Assembly: GCA_949123685.1 (NCBI GenBank)
Contig: CASBHZ010000107.1
Span: forward strand, 1 to 8,963
DNA length: 8,963 nt
Direction: 5' to 3'
From: an uncultured Bacteroidales bacterium
Lineage (GTDB): Bacteria > Bacteroidota > Bacteroidia > Bacteroidales > Muribaculaceae
Both the position numbers and the translations under genes were made by a program. Positions within the stretch are counted from its first letter, which is position 1; every line of letters begins with the position of its first letter. The notes under the pieces were generated by a model. That model saw only the letters and a list, made by a program, of their open reading frames with translations, was not told the DNA's origin and searched no databases. This document shows positions 7,949 through 8,963 of this stretch, piece after piece.

Positions 7949-8773
7949 ATGGGTAAGACAGTAACTACATACCTTGTGGATGGAGATCCCAAAGGAACCC
8001 GCTATGCTTTTATCAGCAATAAGATATGCCAGATGTTTGTCGTGCCTCGTTCAAATCTTGACTATCTCGACAAACAGAAGAAGTTACACAAACCAGCTTT
8101 TTATATCCTTATTGGTGAGGATGAAATGGCAAAACCGCAGGCTTACATAGGTGAAACCGAAAACTTCAGGGAGAGGGTCAAAGACCATGACCAAAAGAAA
8201 ACCTTTTGGCAAAAGGCTCTTATATTCGTTTCAAAAGATGCGGATATGACAAAAACAGACGTGCAATATCTGGAACATCTTGCCGTGCAACTGGCAAAGC
8301 ATATCAACCGCTATGGTCTTCAGGAAAATAAGCAGACTCCAAAAGAACCGAATCTTCCGGAATATCAGAAAGATGCAATGGACGAGTTCTTCGAGGACAT
8401 CAAATTCCTGACATCATTTATTGGCATAAGCATTTTTGAAACAGCTTCGGTTAATCAACTACCCGTTTTCCATTTGAAGCGTAGAGGCGCAAATGCAAGA
8501 GGAGTGTATGACGGTAATGGCTTTACGGTATTGCGGGATAGTGTACTATCCAAAGATGCTGTCAGCTCTTGCCACGCTATCGCAAGACGAGAAATGATAA
8601 TCAAGGATTATTCTATGGCAAATGAAAATGGCAACCCGGTGTTGACATCAGATATTTCCTTTTCAAGTCCAAGTACAGCCGCCAGTATCTGCGGAGGATG
8701 CAGTTCAAATGGCTGGGTAGAATGGAAGAACGACAAGGGTCAGACCCTTGATGAGGTTTATCGTAATAAGTGA
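7949..8773 (+). CDS. GIY-YIG nuclease-like protein with C-terminal DUF4357, inside the type I R-M operon
   Basis: A 274-residue protein in three parts. Residues 1-48 are a conserved-looking N-terminal segment without a name known to me. About 49-125 is a GIY-YIG nuclease domain: FYILIG (51-56) and YIG (66-68) form the name motifs. Candidate catalytic residues are Tyr52, Tyr66, Arg76 in NFRERV, His80, Glu109 in YLEH and Asn120, all present at about the expected spacing. About 175-272 resembles DUF4357, shown by ARGVYDGNGFTVLRDS (183-198), FSSPSTAASICGG (238-250) and NGWVEWKNDKGQTLDE (254-269). This domain recurs at the C-terminus of restriction-associated proteins. The gene starts three bases after hsdM and ends five bases before hsdS, so it is made with the restriction complex. 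Its job is unknown to me: an extra nuclease, a modulator, or a separate defence module are all possible. The intact active-site residues suggest cleavage but do not prove it. Confidence 0.88.
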   Translation: MGKTVTTYLVDGDPKGTRYAFISNKICQMFVVPRSNLDYLDKQKKLHKPAFYILIGEDEMAKPQAYIGETENFRERVKDHDQKKTFWQKALIFVSKDADMTKTDVQYLEHLAVQLAKHINRYGLQENKQTPKEPNLPEYQKDAMDEFFEDIKFLTSFIGISIFETASVNQLPVFHLKRRGANARGVYDGNGFTVLRDSVLSKDAVSSCHAIARREMIIKDYSMANENGNPVLTSDISFSSPSTAASICGGCSSNGWVEWKNDKGQTLDEVYRNK

Positions 8774-8778
8774 CAATC

Positions 8779-8963
8779 ATGGATACTCAGAAACTACGCC
8801 AGCGCATACTCGACCTCGCCATCCGTGGTAAACTCGTGCCACAAGACCCCAATGACGAACCTGCATCCGTCCTTCTCGAACGCATACGTGCCGAGAAGGA
8901 ACGTCTCATAGCCGAAGGCAAAATCAAACGCCCCAAAGCAAAGAAATCTACCGATAAATCCCA
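8779..8963 (+). CDS. hsdS: Type I restriction-modification specificity subunit HsdS (N-terminal 61 codons; cut by window end)
   Basis: The frame starting ATG at 8779 gives MDTQKLRQRILDLAIRGKLV, followed by PQDPNDEPASVLLERIRAEK and ERLIAEGKIKRPKAKKS, open to the window edge. The segments LAIRGKLVPQDPNDEPA and LLERIRAEKERLIAEGKI are strongly typical of the conserved helical region of HsdS proteins, which contacts HsdM. The two target recognition domains should follow outside the window, so the recognised sequence cannot be read. The gene starts five bases after the GIY-YIG stop and is the expected fifth member of the operon. Whether it is full length or has rearranging partners downstream is not visible. 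Confidence 0.93.
   Translation, partial: MDTQKLRQRILDLAIRGKLVPQDPNDEPASVLLERIRAEKERLIAEGKIKRPKAKKSTDKS

Overview
The window looks like a chromosomal segment from a gut Bacteroidota species, most likely Bacteroides or a close relative. The signs are a periplasmic GH20 hexosaminidase beside a sulfatase remnant, a YfbK-type vWA protein, weak or absent Shine-Dalgarno sequences, and promoter candidates of the Bacteroides type (TTTG at -33, TAnnTTTG at -7). Species cannot be decided from the sequence alone.

Left part (1-2856): the 3' end of a vWA/YfbK-family gene runs rightward and ends at a strong hairpin terminator. Facing it on the minus strand are a complete GH20 beta-N-acetylhexosaminidase and, 12 bases downstream of it, a sulfatase gene reduced to its first 47 and last 48 codons by one internal deletion that also shifts the frame. 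The pair was probably once a small operon for sulfated N-acetylhexosamine glycans; only the glycosidase remains.

Middle part (2857-3473): a perfect 15-bp hairpin, a small minus-strand gene for an unrecognised 88-residue two-helix membrane protein, and a divergent intergenic region. That region holds a promoter candidate for each direction, a weaker hairpin with a T-run, and an inverted repeat placed on the promoter of the next gene.

Right part (3474-8963, plus strand): a tightly packed type I restriction-modification operon in the order HTH regulator, hsdR, hsdM, a GIY-YIG/DUF4357 protein, hsdS. HsdR (translocase/nuclease) and HsdM (adenine methyltransferase) carry their key motifs. hsdS is cut by the window edge after 61 codons, so the recognition domains are not visible. 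Gaps are 56, 15, 3 and 5 bases, with no terminator seen, so one transcript from the HTH promoter is the simplest model. The least understood parts are the intact GIY-YIG nuclease-like gene between hsdM and hsdS, and the possible autoregulation of the operon by its small HTH protein through the inverted repeat at 3445-3463.
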